Made by a program: the position numbers and the translations under genes | DNA from: Methanoculleus frigidifontis | GTDB taxonomy: Archaea; Halobacteriota; Methanomicrobia; Methanomicrobiales; Methanoculleaceae | Direction of reading: 5' to 3' | NCBI RefSeq assembly: GCF_030464345.1 | Contig: NZ_VCYH01000001.1 | Span: 62,001 to 126,000, forward strand | DNA: 64,000 nucleotides | Notes under the pieces: generated by a model | Database searches by the model: none | The model's input: the letters and a program-made list of their open reading frames with translations, nothing else | Told to the model about the DNA's origin: nothing | Shown: positions 34,279 to 42,542 of the stretch, piece after piece | Position numbering within the stretch: position 1 is the first letter of the stretch | How the letters are laid out: each line of letters starts with the position of its first letter

Positions 34279-35303
34279 GCATGATTCGGGTTCTGGTCGT
34301 CGACGACTCACTCTTCATCAGGACGCTGGTGAAGGATATGCTCAAGGACGACCCGGGTATCGAGGTTGTCGGAACCGCCGTCAACGGCATCAATGCGCTC
34401 GAGAAGATCCGCGAGCTCGCTCCTGACGTCGTTACGCTCGACATCGAGATGCCGCGCATGAACGGGCTCGAGGTGCTCGGTGCGCTCAGGGAGATGCGCC
34501 GGAGACCGAAGGTCATCATGTTATCAACGCTGACCTCCCGGAACGCCGATATGACGCATCAGGCTCTGCGGCTTGGCGCCGACGATTTCATGCTCAAACC
34601 GCGGGATATCAATCAGGTCCGCGGTGTCGAGCGGGAGCTCGTCGAGAAGATCAAGAGCCTTGTTGCCGTGCCGGTCTTCTCTGGCCCGGCGAGAGTCTCG
34701 GAGACCGATGCGGAGGCGGTTCTGCTTATCGGGTCGTCGGCGGGAGGGCCGCATATGCTCGATCAGGTGCTCTCCGGGCTCCGGGCCGAGATCCCTGCGG
34801 CGGTTATTGTCACGCAGCATATGCCCGAAGGGTTCACCGCGCCCCTGGCGGAGCGTCTCAACCGGGTATCGCCGCTCTCCGTGAAGGAGACGGTGAACGG
34901 GGAGACGCTGAAGAATGGTACTGCCGTCATCTCAAAGGCGGGCTACCATACCATCGTGACGAGCCTGCTTGGGAGGGGCGGGAAGAACCACGGCCGCATC
35001 GTCCATTCCCGGGCTGCACCGGTGCATGCCGTACGGCCTGCAGTCGACAAGACATTCGTCTCTGCCGCCAATGTCTTCGGCCCCTGTATCGTCTCCGTCC
35101 TGCTCAGCGGGATGGGGCACGACGGCGGAGAAGGGATGCTTGCGATCAAAAAAGCCGGGGGAGCGACGATGGTCTGCGCCGAGGAGGACTGTCTCGTCTA
35201 CGGCATGGCTCGTTCGGCGCTTGCCCGTGACTGCGTCGATGCCGTCGTCCCGCTGAAGGATCTGGCTCGTGAGATTACGAAGAGACTACAAGAGGTTGTG
35301 TGA
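34275..35303 (+). CDS. cheB: Chemotaxis methylesterase CheB
   Basis: A 342-residue two-domain protein: receiver (Asp56 in TLDIEMPRMNG) and C-terminal methylesterase with Ser in GSSAGGPHML, His in VTQHMPEGFTAPLAERL and Asp in SGMGHDGGEGML. It removes methyl groups from chemoreceptors for adaptation. Its presence implies CheR and methyl-accepting receptors elsewhere in the genome, since none are in this window. Overlaps cheY and cheA. Confidence 0.94.
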   Translation: MSMIRVLVVDDSLFIRTLVKDMLKDDPGIEVVGTAVNGINALEKIRELAPDVVTLDIEMPRMNGLEVLGALREMRRRPKVIMLSTLTSRNADMTHQALRLGADDFMLKPRDINQVRGVERELVEKIKSLVAVPVFSGPARVSETDAEAVLLIGSSAGGPHMLDQVLSGLRAEIPAAVIVTQHMPEGFTAPLAERLNRVSPLSVKETVNGETLKNGTAVISKAGYHTIVTSLLGRGGKNHGRIVHSRAAPVHAVRPAVDKTFVSAANVFGPCIVSVLLSGMGHDGGEGMLAIKKAGGATMVCAEEDCLVYGMARSALARDCVDAVVPLKDLAREITKRLQEVV

Positions 35304-37273
35304 AGAACATGCTCGATGAGGAGATCTACCGGAAACTGTTTGTGGAGGAGTCGCGCGAGAACCACGAGACCATCGTCAATAGCCTCCTCGCCCTTGAACA
35401 CGGTGAAGATGCGGCGGCAATCGACGAGATCTTTCGGTCGGCGCATACGCTGAAGGGCATGTCGGCATCCATGGGTTTCGACGATATGGAGCGGCTCTGC
35501 CATTCGATGGAGGATGTCTTCCAGCTCGTCAGGAACGGACAGCGTACAGTGACGCCCGCCCTCACCGATCTCCTCCTCCGGTGCACGGACGTGATCGAGG
35601 TGATGCTCGACGAGATCGAGGGCGGCGGCGATCCCTCATCCGAGACAGCGGAGATCCTCATCAAAAGCCTGAAGGCTTTCAGTGATAAAGGCACGGACGA
35701 AGCAGCCTTTGATGCGTTGCCTGACGGCGGCGGCGCGGATGCGGAGCCTGCCATGATACCGGTGGCTATGGAGGATCCCGATGCCGATGCGTCTCCTGTG
35801 TATACGCTCCGCATCACCCTCGATCCTGCGTGCGGGATGAAAGATGTGCGGGCACTGGTCATTCTGCAGAACCTGGAAGAACTCGGGAGTATTCGTGCGA
35901 CGACGCCGTCGCGCGACCTGATCGAAGACGGCATGTTCGGCGAATCCTTCTCTCTCCGGATTGCGAGCGATGCCGGCGAAGAGGCGCTAAAGACGGTTGC
36001 TTCCGGCGCTGATGTCACCGCTGTTGAAGTCTCTTTGTATGAACAGGAGGCGGCCGCCGCCGATGCCGATCCCCGGCCAGATCTCGAATTTGAGGATATT
36101 CAGGCGCCGCAGAAGCCCGGAAAGAGCGAGAAGGCACGGGAGATCAAGAATATCCGGGTGGATATCCATCGCCTCGACCAGATGATGAACCTCGTCGAGG
36201 ATCTCGTCATCAACCGGGGTCGTCTTGAGCAGATTGCGCGCAAACACGGCATCAAGGAGTTTGACGAGGCTCTCAGCATGGTCGGCAGGTCGGTCTCGGA
36301 CCTCCAGAACCTGATGATGGGTATCAGGATGATCCCGCTCGAGCGGATCTTCAACCGGCTTCCCCGGGTCGTCCGCGATGTCGCGAATTATGACGGGAAA
36401 GAGGTTGAATTCATCGTTGACGGAGGCGATACGGAACTTGACCGGAGCATGATGGACGGGCTGAACGATCCGCTCCTGCATATCATCCGCAACGCCGTCA
36501 ATCACGGCATCGAACCCCCGGATGTCCGTGAAGCAAACGGGAAACCGCGCAAGGGTCTCCTGAAACTGGTCGCCCGGCGCGATAAGGACAATGTCATCAT
36601 CGAGATCGAGGACGACGGCAGCGGGATCGATCCCGAGAAGCTCCGGCACTCCGCCGTCGAGAAAGGGCTCATGACCGCCGAGGCGGCGCGGACTGCACAG
36701 AAGGAGGAGCTTATCGGCCTGCTCTTCCAGCCCGGCTTCTCCACGGCCGAGAAGATCACCGATATCAGCGGGCGGGGTGTCGGGCTCGATGTCGTGAAAC
36801 GGGCAATTGAATCGCTCAAAGGGACGATCCGGGTCGACTCCACGCTTGGGAAGGGCACGACGTTCGAGCTCGTGCTCCCGCCGACCATGGCGATCGTCGA
36901 TGTCATGATGGTGCACATCAACGATCGGCGGTGTGCGATACCCGTCAGCAATGTCGTGGAGGTCGCCACCGGTCGCCAGGACGCGATCCACCATATCGGC
37001 TCGACGGAGACCATCCTGCTCCGGGACAGTCTTCTGCCGATGCACCGGCTCGAGGATATGTTCGGGGCATCGTCAAAGGGCAGCGATACGCTGGTGGTTT
37101 TGCAGAATGACGGGAAAAAGTGCTGTATTGTTGTTGATTCCGTCGAAGGGCAGCAGGAAGTGGTTGTGAAACCCTTGAGCCGCCTGGTGGGAAGCTGCCG
37201 CGGGATCAGCGGTGTTACCATCCCCGGTGATGGGGATGTGGTGCCGGTTCTCGATGTGAATACAATGGTGTAG
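35300..37273 (+). CDS. cheA: Chemotaxis histidine kinase CheA
   Basis: A 657-residue kinase. The P1 domain has the phosphorylated His at about residue 49 (RSAHTLKGMSASMGF); a CheY-binding/linker region (about 160-270) follows; P3 dimerisation is at IRVDIHRLDQMMNLVEDLVI; P4 ATPase has the N box HIIRNAVNHGIE and G boxes (DDGSGID, DISGRGVGLDVVK, GKGTTFELVLP); P5 (CheW-like) is at the end. GTG start at 35300 overlaps cheB; an ATG at 35309 is the alternative. It is the signalling hub, yet no cheW lies nearby. Confidence 0.95.
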   Translation: MKNMLDEEIYRKLFVEESRENHETIVNSLLALEHGEDAAAIDEIFRSAHTLKGMSASMGFDDMERLCHSMEDVFQLVRNGQRTVTPALTDLLLRCTDVIEVMLDEIEGGGDPSSETAEILIKSLKAFSDKGTDEAAFDALPDGGGADAEPAMIPVAMEDPDADASPVYTLRITLDPACGMKDVRALVILQNLEELGSIRATTPSRDLIEDGMFGESFSLRIASDAGEEALKTVASGADVTAVEVSLYEQEAAAADADPRPDLEFEDIQAPQKPGKSEKAREIKNIRVDIHRLDQMMNLVEDLVINRGRLEQIARKHGIKEFDEALSMVGRSVSDLQNLMMGIRMIPLERIFNRLPRVVRDVANYDGKEVEFIVDGGDTELDRSMMDGLNDPLLHIIRNAVNHGIEPPDVREANGKPRKGLLKLVARRDKDNVIIEIEDDGSGIDPEKLRHSAVEKGLMTAEAARTAQKEELIGLLFQPGFSTAEKITDISGRGVGLDVVKRAIESLKGTIRVDSTLGKGTTFELVLPPTMAIVDVMMVHINDRRCAIPVSNVVEVATGRQDAIHHIGSTETILLRDSLLPMHRLEDMFGASSKGSDTLVVLQNDGKKCCIVVDSVEGQQEVVVKPLSRLVGSCRGISGVTIPGDGDVVPVLDVNTMV

Positions 37274-37284
37274 GTGAATCTTCA

Positions 37285-37893
37285 ATGGAACTTGATATCT
37301 ATCAGACGGATGCTCTGAACGAGCTTGGAAATATCGGCGCCGCCCACGCTGCAACGACACTCTCGCAGATGCTGATGAGCCCGGTCGAGATGACCGTCCC
37401 GCAGGTGAAGGTCGTCGATATTGCGGACGTCTACCAGTACATCGGCGATGAAATATCTGCCCTGGTAGTCTTTCAGATCCAGGGTGATCTGGCCGACGGC
37501 GGCTACCTCGTCGTCAGCATGCCGAAAGGAGCGGTCATCCAGCTGACAAACCAGATGCTCGGAACGACCGATCTCGACCGTGACCTGACCGAGATGGACC
37601 AGAGCGCCGTCATCGAGATCGGCAACATCATGATATCGGCGTTTCTGGATGCGACCGCCGAACTGCTCGGAATAATCATGCTCCCGTCGCCGCCGGCACT
37701 CGCCGTCGATATGGCGCATGCCGCGTTTGAGTCGATCATCGCACAGATGGCTGCCGACGTCAACGAGGTCGTGATCTTCAGCACGGAGCTGAAGACCGAT
37801 GCCCCCCCTGTGTACGGAAGCATTTTCCTGCTCCCGAACCCTGCATTACTCACCGAGATACTCAGGCTTCTTGAAGAGCTTATCGCAACGTAA
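37285..37893 (+). CDS. cheC: CheY-phosphate phosphatase CheC
   Basis: A 202-residue CheC. Both phosphatase motifs are visible: DALNELGNIGAAHAAT (about residues 9-24) and SAVIEIGNIMISAFLDAT (about 108-125), each with the Glu-x2-Asn pair. It dephosphorylates CheY and binds CheD. Starts 11 bases after cheA and is followed by cheD at 17 bases. Confidence 0.93.
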   Translation: MELDIYQTDALNELGNIGAAHAATTLSQMLMSPVEMTVPQVKVVDIADVYQYIGDEISALVVFQIQGDLADGGYLVVSMPKGAVIQLTNQMLGTTDLDRDLTEMDQSAVIEIGNIMISAFLDATAELLGIIMLPSPPALAVDMAHAAFESIIAQMAADVNEVVIFSTELKTDAPPVYGSIFLLPNPALLTEILRLLEELIAT

Positions 37894-37910
37894 CGCCGGT
37901 TTTGAAGCTC

Positions 37911-38402
37911 ATGGACAGACGCTTTTCTGTTGAGGGAAACGCGGTGATCATCGGTATCGGTGATTACCGCGTCGGGTCGTTCCCCATGGCGACGGTCGGA
38001 CTCGGTTCGTGCGTCGCACTGATCCTGTACGACGCGCGGCGGTCGATCGGCGGGCTCGCACATGTCATGCTTCCGGCGAGCCGCGGGGAGACCGATCGGC
38101 CGGGGAAGTTTGCAGATACCGCTCTTGCCGTGGTGCTGCGCGAAATGGAGGATCTCGGCTGCGTGAAGACGTCCATCGTTGCAAAACTCGTCGGCGGAGC
38201 GAGCATGTTTGAGTATTCGGCTGCGAACCTGAATATCGGCGAGAGGAATGTCGAGGAGATCCGCGCGCTTCTGCAGTCGCGCCGGATCCGGATCGAAGCC
38301 GAGGAGACGGGCGGCAAGGTCGGACGATCGGTGATGTATCGCCCCGGCGACGGGGGTCGGATCACCGTCAAAAGGGCTGATGGCAGATGTGTCGACCTCT
38401 GA
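37911..38402 (+). CDS. cheD: Chemoreceptor glutamine deamidase CheD
   Basis: About 163 residues. Catalytic Cys in GLGSCVALILYD (about 38), His in GGLAHVMLPAS (about 55) and the conserved FADTALAVVLREM helix identify CheD, which deamidates receptor glutamines and activates CheC. I use ATG 37911; a TTG at 37902 is in frame. Its 3' end overlaps the secreted propeller gene by 16 bases. Confidence 0.92.
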   Translation: MDRRFSVEGNAVIIGIGDYRVGSFPMATVGLGSCVALILYDARRSIGGLAHVMLPASRGETDRPGKFADTALAVVLREMEDLGCVKTSIVAKLVGGASMFEYSAANLNIGERNVEEIRALLQSRRIRIEAEETGGKVGRSVMYRPGDGGRITVKRADGRCVDL

Positions 38403-39949
38403 CTCCTCTGTTTCTTCTTCTTTTGTGCGTTCCTGCGGTTGCCGGCGCTCCTCTCCTCTTCATTCCCCAGTCCGATCAGCTGATCGTCTCCGAGAATGTC
38501 AAGGATATGGTCAACGGGCATCACGGTGAGGTTATCTTTGCCACGGACGCCGGCGTTGCGATCTACGATTCTGCCGGGGAATGGCATTCGGCGCGGATGA
38601 ACCGGAACAGCAGCGTGGGTCTCCTGAGCGATATGGTGACCGCCGTCGAGTACGATCACTCCGGCAGACTCTGGATTGGGTTTCCCGATGGCCTGCAGGT
38701 CTATGACGGTGTTCTGTTTCAAACGATTCAGGACCAGCAACTCCTAAAGAACCTCTGTATCAACGACATCATCTGCCGGGGCGATGAGGTCTGGGTTGCG
38801 ACAGGGCATTCCGGACTTCACCGCTACGCGAACGATACCTGGACGTGGTTCAAGCCCTACGCTGAGACGGAGCTCGGGTGCCGCGAGATCCTGAGCATGG
38901 CGGTCGACCCGGCCAGCGACTCGCTCGTGGTCGTTTCCCGGGGGGAAGGGGTCTGGGTGTTCCGGAACCGGTCGGAGGCGGCAAAGTTTGAGGAGGTGGC
39001 CGATGCGGGCGGAGCACGCCTCCTGATGCAGCAGGTGCGCCCCGACCCCTTCGGCGGTGTGCTCCTTGCGAACGAGACGGCCGTCTGGCGATATACGGCC
39101 TCCGAAGGGCTTGAAACGGTTCTCACCGTCGACGATCTCGGAGAGCGGCAGAACCGGATCAACGACGTTGTTGCAGACGCTCACGGGCTGCTGTACGTCG
39201 CGACCGATCGGGGCATCTTCGGCTGGGGCAGGGACGGCATCGAGCTGCACCTGACGGCAGGGGACGGTATCGGGTCGGATATTGTGAAGGCAGTCTTCCT
39301 CGACTCGGCGGGGAGGTGCTGGTTCGTCGTCCCCGGAGCAGTCGGGTACCTTCCACCCGCCCGGGAGACGCAGCCGATCGGTATCGCGGCCCCGCCCGAA
39401 GGTGCGGCACCGGCGGCCGGGCAGGGCCGCGTCCCGGTGCCTGCCGTTACGGCTGCGGCGGTGACCGGAGCCGCGCGCGAGGTGGTGGCTTCCGCTCCTG
39501 TGCAGGAGGCGGCCGGTCTTCCCGCCGGTGCAGCAGAACCCTGCCTGCCAGTTCTCCAGGGTCTCGAAGCGCTTGCGGGCGAGGCTGTCGGGGACTCGGT
39601 GACGACGCTGCAGCGGTCGATCAATGCCCTCTGCATCCGGCTGCTCGGAACGCCCCTCCTCCCGGAGGTGCCCGAGGAGGCCTCCCCGGTGGTGGAGATG
39701 GCCCGGAACGGCACGGCCAATCAGACGCCGGGATATATCGAGGGGATCGGTGACTCTGTCCGGGGGATCTTCTCCGCAGACACCAACGAAACCGGGCAAC
39801 TCAACGGTTCGGGGGTGCACAATCTCATCGACCGCTACGCCCCGACGGGCATGGGCGTCAGCAAGGACGACCTTCACGGCCTGATCAACCGGAGCCAGGA
39901 CGATCTCCGCGCTCTCAATCGGAGCAGCGGTGCCACGCCGCCGTTCTGA
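38387..39949 (+). CDS. Secreted beta-propeller protein of the two-component-regulator propeller type
   Basis: A 520-residue protein. An N-terminal signal peptide (LTPLFLLLLCVPAVAGAPL) leads to a propeller of about six Reg_prop-like blades to residue 325: DAGVAIYDSAGEW, GRLWIGFPDGLQVYDG, DEVWVATGHSGLHRYANDTW, GLLYVATDRGIFGWGRDG, GRCWFVVPGAVGYL. Then comes an Ala/Pro-rich linker and a helical C-terminal part. Such propellers are usually sensor domains of membrane kinases; here there is no kinase domain. Overlap with cheD places it in the chemotaxis transcript, so it might be an extracellular sensor or ligand-binding partner. Function unknown. Confidence 0.75.
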   Translation: MCRPLTPLFLLLLCVPAVAGAPLLFIPQSDQLIVSENVKDMVNGHHGEVIFATDAGVAIYDSAGEWHSARMNRNSSVGLLSDMVTAVEYDHSGRLWIGFPDGLQVYDGVLFQTIQDQQLLKNLCINDIICRGDEVWVATGHSGLHRYANDTWTWFKPYAETELGCREILSMAVDPASDSLVVVSRGEGVWVFRNRSEAAKFEEVADAGGARLLMQQVRPDPFGGVLLANETAVWRYTASEGLETVLTVDDLGERQNRINDVVADAHGLLYVATDRGIFGWGRDGIELHLTAGDGIGSDIVKAVFLDSAGRCWFVVPGAVGYLPPARETQPIGIAAPPEGAAPAAGQGRVPVPAVTAAAVTGAAREVVASAPVQEAAGLPAGAAEPCLPVLQGLEALAGEAVGDSVTTLQRSINALCIRLLGTPLLPEVPEEASPVVEMARNGTANQTPGYIEGIGDSVRGIFSADTNETGQLNGSGVHNLIDRYAPTGMGVSKDDLHGLINRSQDDLRALNRSSGATPPF

Positions 39950-39965
39950 CGGCGGAGGTTCCCCG

Positions 39966-40010
39966 CCCGTTTTCTTTTGTAAAAGTGATTGCTCTCCGGC
40001 TCCGGAGAGC
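39966..40010. terminator. Terminator region between convergent che and ABCE1 genes
   Basis: A T-rich tract (CCCGTTTTCTTTTG, 39966-39979) ends the che transcript. GCTCTCCGG (39991-39999) and CCGGAGAGC (40002-40010) form a perfect inverted repeat that could act on either strand. Confidence 0.5.
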
Positions 40011-40020
40011 CGGTATCGGT

Positions 40021-41793
40021 TCAGCTCTTCGAGATATCGGCGTAGTAGTAATCGCCGGCGGCGACCTGCTCCCGGTCGAGGTAGGAGCCGGGTTTGTTGA
40101 TCCGCGGCCTGCCGCTCTTGTCCCGGCGGAAGGTGATGCCGAGCTGGTGGAGGAACGTGTTCATGCCGTCGGCCATCGAGAACGGCCCCGCAGCCTCACC
40201 GTGGATGCCGGGTTCGCCGTCGAAGACCAAAATCCGGTCACTGATCATGTCGATCAGGTAGATGTCGTGGTCGATGACGAGGGTGCTCGAGTTGCGGCCC
40301 TCCGCGTGTTTGCGGATCAACCGTGCGATCTTCACCCGCTGCTCGACGTCGAGGTGGGCGCTGGGCTCGTCCAGGATGTAGAGGTCGGCGTCGCGGGAGA
40401 GGCAGAGCGCAATGGCAAGCCGCTGCAGCTCGCCGCCGGAGAGGGAACTTGCCGTCGACTGGAGGATCGGTTTGAGGCTGAGCGGCTCGATGATCTCGTG
40501 CTGGTAGTAGGAGGTATCGAACCTCGTCGTGCACTGCCGCAGGAGCATCTCGACCGTTGCTTCCGTGTCCCCCTTGATGTACTGCGGCTTGTACGAGATC
40601 CTGACCTGCTGATCCATCGCTCCGGTATCCGGCTCCAGGACCCCGGCCAGAAGCTGCGCGAACGTACTCTTGCCGATACCGTTCGCACCGACGAGGCCGA
40701 GCACCTCGCCGCACCGGATCTCTCCCCCGCCGATATGCAGGGAGAAGGTATCGTACCGCTTGGTCATCTCCGGGAACTTTAGCAGCAGTTCCCGGGTGAC
40801 GTCGCTCTCGTGCGCCCGCTGGTCGAAGGTCACCGCGTATTCGCGGAACCTGACGTTCTCCTCCGGGAGGTATCCTTCGAGGTACTGGTTGATCCCGACC
40901 CGCACGCCCTTCGGGTAGGTGATGATGCCGTACACCGACGGCTGGCCGTAGGCGATGTGCACGGTATCGGCCAGCATATCCAGGATGGCGAGGTCGTGTT
41001 CGACGATGATCACGGGGCGCTTTTCGGCGAGCTCCCGGATCAGGTTCGCCGCTGCCATCCGCTGATAGATGTCCAGGAACGGCGTGATCTCGTCGAAGAA
41101 GTAGAAGTCCGCTTCCCGCGCCAGGCAGGCGGCCAGCGCCACCCGCTGTAGTTCACCGCCCGAGAGGGCGGTGATCGGCCGGTCGAGGATCGGCCGGAGC
41201 GATAATCGGTCGATGTAGGAGTCCAGTGCGCCGCGTTCATCGGTGGTGGCGAGAAGCTGGCTGACGGTGCCGGAGAAGACCTTCGGGATGTGGTCGATAT
41301 ACTGCGGTTTGAGCGCTACCTTGACGTTCTTCTGTGAAACCGTCTGGAGGTAGTCGAAGAGCTCCGAGCCGGCGTACTGCTTCAGCACATCCTTCCACCC
41401 GACCGCACCGTCGGGCTCGCCGAGGTTCGGCACCAGATGGCCGGAGAGGATCTTCACCGCGGTACTCTTTCCGATACCGTTCGCTCCGAGGATGCCCGTC
41501 ACCTTTCCTTCAATGGGGATGGGGAGGCCGTAGAGAATGAACCCGTTCGTCCCGTAGCGATGGGTGGGCTGATCCAGTTTCTCCGGGAGATTGACGATAT
41601 CGATTGCCTCAAAGGGGCACTTTCTGACACAGATGCCGCAGCCGACGCAGAGCTCTTCGGAGATGACGGCCTTGTTATCTTCACCTATCAGAACAGTCTC
41701 ATCACCGGTCCTGACACGGGGGCAGTACAGGATGCACTCCGTTCCGCATTTGACCGGGTGACAGCGATCTCTATGGACAACTGCAATGCGCAT
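40021..41793 (-). CDS. rli1: Ribosome recycling ATPase ABCE1 (Rli1)
   Basis: A 590-residue twin-ATPase that splits ribosomes after termination or rescue, together with pelota. The N-terminal Fe-S domain has CHPVKCGTECILYCP and CVGCGICVRKCP. Two ABC modules follow, each with Walker A GANGIGKST and signature LSGGELQR; the hinge and the C-terminal region are intact. It lies 6 bases after the small membrane protein gene on the same strand and about 0.7 kb from the NFACT-pelota operon on the other. Confidence 0.96.
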   Translation of the reverse strand: MRIAVVHRDRCHPVKCGTECILYCPRVRTGDETVLIGEDNKAVISEELCVGCGICVRKCPFEAIDIVNLPEKLDQPTHRYGTNGFILYGLPIPIEGKVTGILGANGIGKSTAVKILSGHLVPNLGEPDGAVGWKDVLKQYAGSELFDYLQTVSQKNVKVALKPQYIDHIPKVFSGTVSQLLATTDERGALDSYIDRLSLRPILDRPITALSGGELQRVALAACLAREADFYFFDEITPFLDIYQRMAAANLIRELAEKRPVIIVEHDLAILDMLADTVHIAYGQPSVYGIITYPKGVRVGINQYLEGYLPEENVRFREYAVTFDQRAHESDVTRELLLKFPEMTKRYDTFSLHIGGGEIRCGEVLGLVGANGIGKSTFAQLLAGVLEPDTGAMDQQVRISYKPQYIKGDTEATVEMLLRQCTTRFDTSYYQHEIIEPLSLKPILQSTASSLSGGELQRLAIALCLSRDADLYILDEPSAHLDVEQRVKIARLIRKHAEGRNSSTLVIDHDIYLIDMISDRILVFDGEPGIHGEAAGPFSMADGMNTFLHQLGITFRRDKSGRPRINKPGSYLDREQVAAGDYYYADISKS

Positions 41794-41799
41794 GGCTCT

Positions 41800-42162
41800 T
41801 CACAGCACGGATGATGTCAGCAGGAACGTCCACGTCATAAACCAGAGAGTGAACGTCATGAAACCCTGGTAAAACCAGTCTTTCCCCCGCAGTTCCATAT
41901 AATCTACTCTGGTCAGCATAAAGATGTGTTTCTGAAAAACAATGCCTGCAAGCAGAAGGATCACCCCGATGATGGCGGTGGGCTGGAGGCCGGTTGCCAT
42001 ATCGACGTCGCCGGAGAGGTAAAAGGACAGGCCTCCGGCGATAATGCCCATGAAACAGGCAACAACGGTACGTTTGATGCGGTTCTGATGCTCGGCCTGT
42101 TTTTCTGCGCGGGTTTTCCCCGCTTTCTTCTCGGTCTTTGCCTCTATTGCCTCATCGCTCAT
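41800..42162 (-). CDS. Small three-helix membrane protein upstream of ABCE1
   Basis: A 120-residue protein. A charged N-terminus (EAIEAKTEKKAGKTRAEKQA) precedes three membrane helices (about 32-50, 57-76, 97-116), with RGKDW between helices 2 and 3 and FMTFTLWFMTWTFLL at the end. The shape resembles EMC6-like/DUF5379 proteins, subunits of a membrane insertase in eukaryotes; that relation is a guess from outline only. Six bases before ABCE1, so probably co-transcribed. Confidence 0.65.
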   Translation of the reverse strand: MSDEAIEAKTEKKAGKTRAEKQAEHQNRIKRTVVACFMGIIAGGLSFYLSGDVDMATGLQPTAIIGVILLLAGIVFQKHIFMLTRVDYMELRGKDWFYQGFMTFTLWFMTWTFLLTSSVL

Positions 42163-42304
42163 TGTGACACCAGTGGAAGATGATTCCTGCAGCAGGATGC
42201 ATGATATATGAGAACCGGCCCGCCCGGTGCCGATGCTCCCTCCGGCAGGTTTGAAAGTTTCATCCGCGGACGGACAATATCACTATAGAATAGGGGTCTC
42301 TCCG
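42163..42304. other. Spacer with divergent promoters before the NFACT gene
   Basis: It contains the leftward promoter of the membrane protein-ABCE1 operon (AT-rich around 42195-42215) and an AT-rich patch ACAATATCACTATAGAATAG at 42273-42292. No gene. Confidence 0.4.
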
Positions 42305-42324
42305 GTTATAAAGGTGAGTCACCT
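42305..42324 (+). promoter_or_regulatory. TATA box with an adjoining 13 bp palindrome
   Basis: GGTTATAAAGG (42304-42314) is a TATA box. AGGTGA-G-TCACCT at 42312-42324 directly abuts it, an arrangement expected of a repressor operator. It would drive transcription from about 42338. Confidence 0.5.
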
Positions 42325-42337
42325 GCAGGATTTTGTT

Positions 42338-42512
42338 CCGCACCCGCCCGGCTCCGGCAACACGTTTCCGGGAGCAGAATCAACAGGGGCAGCTTCCACG
42401 CTCTCCTGCGGTGCCGAAAGCTGCTCTGGGAAAGAAGAGGGGCCTTGGGAGAGGCGTCACCCCCGGTTTTTCACCTGCACCCGCATGCACCTGCCGGGTC
42501 AAACGCTTTTTT
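42338..42512 (+). ncRNA. Candidate structured RNA upstream of the NFACT gene
   Basis: From the presumed start near 42338 the segment holds successive stems: GCTCCGG with CCGgGAGC (about 42351-42374), GCAGCTT with AAGCTGC around an inner CACGC/GCGGTG stem (about 42389-42424), GCCT/AGGC (about 42442-42455), and ACCCG/CGGGT (about 42479-42499), then CGCTTTTTT at 42504-42512. It has no protein-like frame; the NFACT frame runs through it but lacks conservation-like content. It could be a small RNA ended by the T-run, or a leader of the NFACT gene. It matches no RNA family I know. Confidence 0.35.
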
Positions 42513-42542
42513 AGGAACCGGGTCGTACAGTATTCGGAACCA

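Noticed and set aside
42333-42542. N-terminal extension of the NFACT protein by 70 codons
   Set aside because: Sequence is not family-like, overlaps the hairpins and T-run, and proper starts exist at 42543 and 42561.
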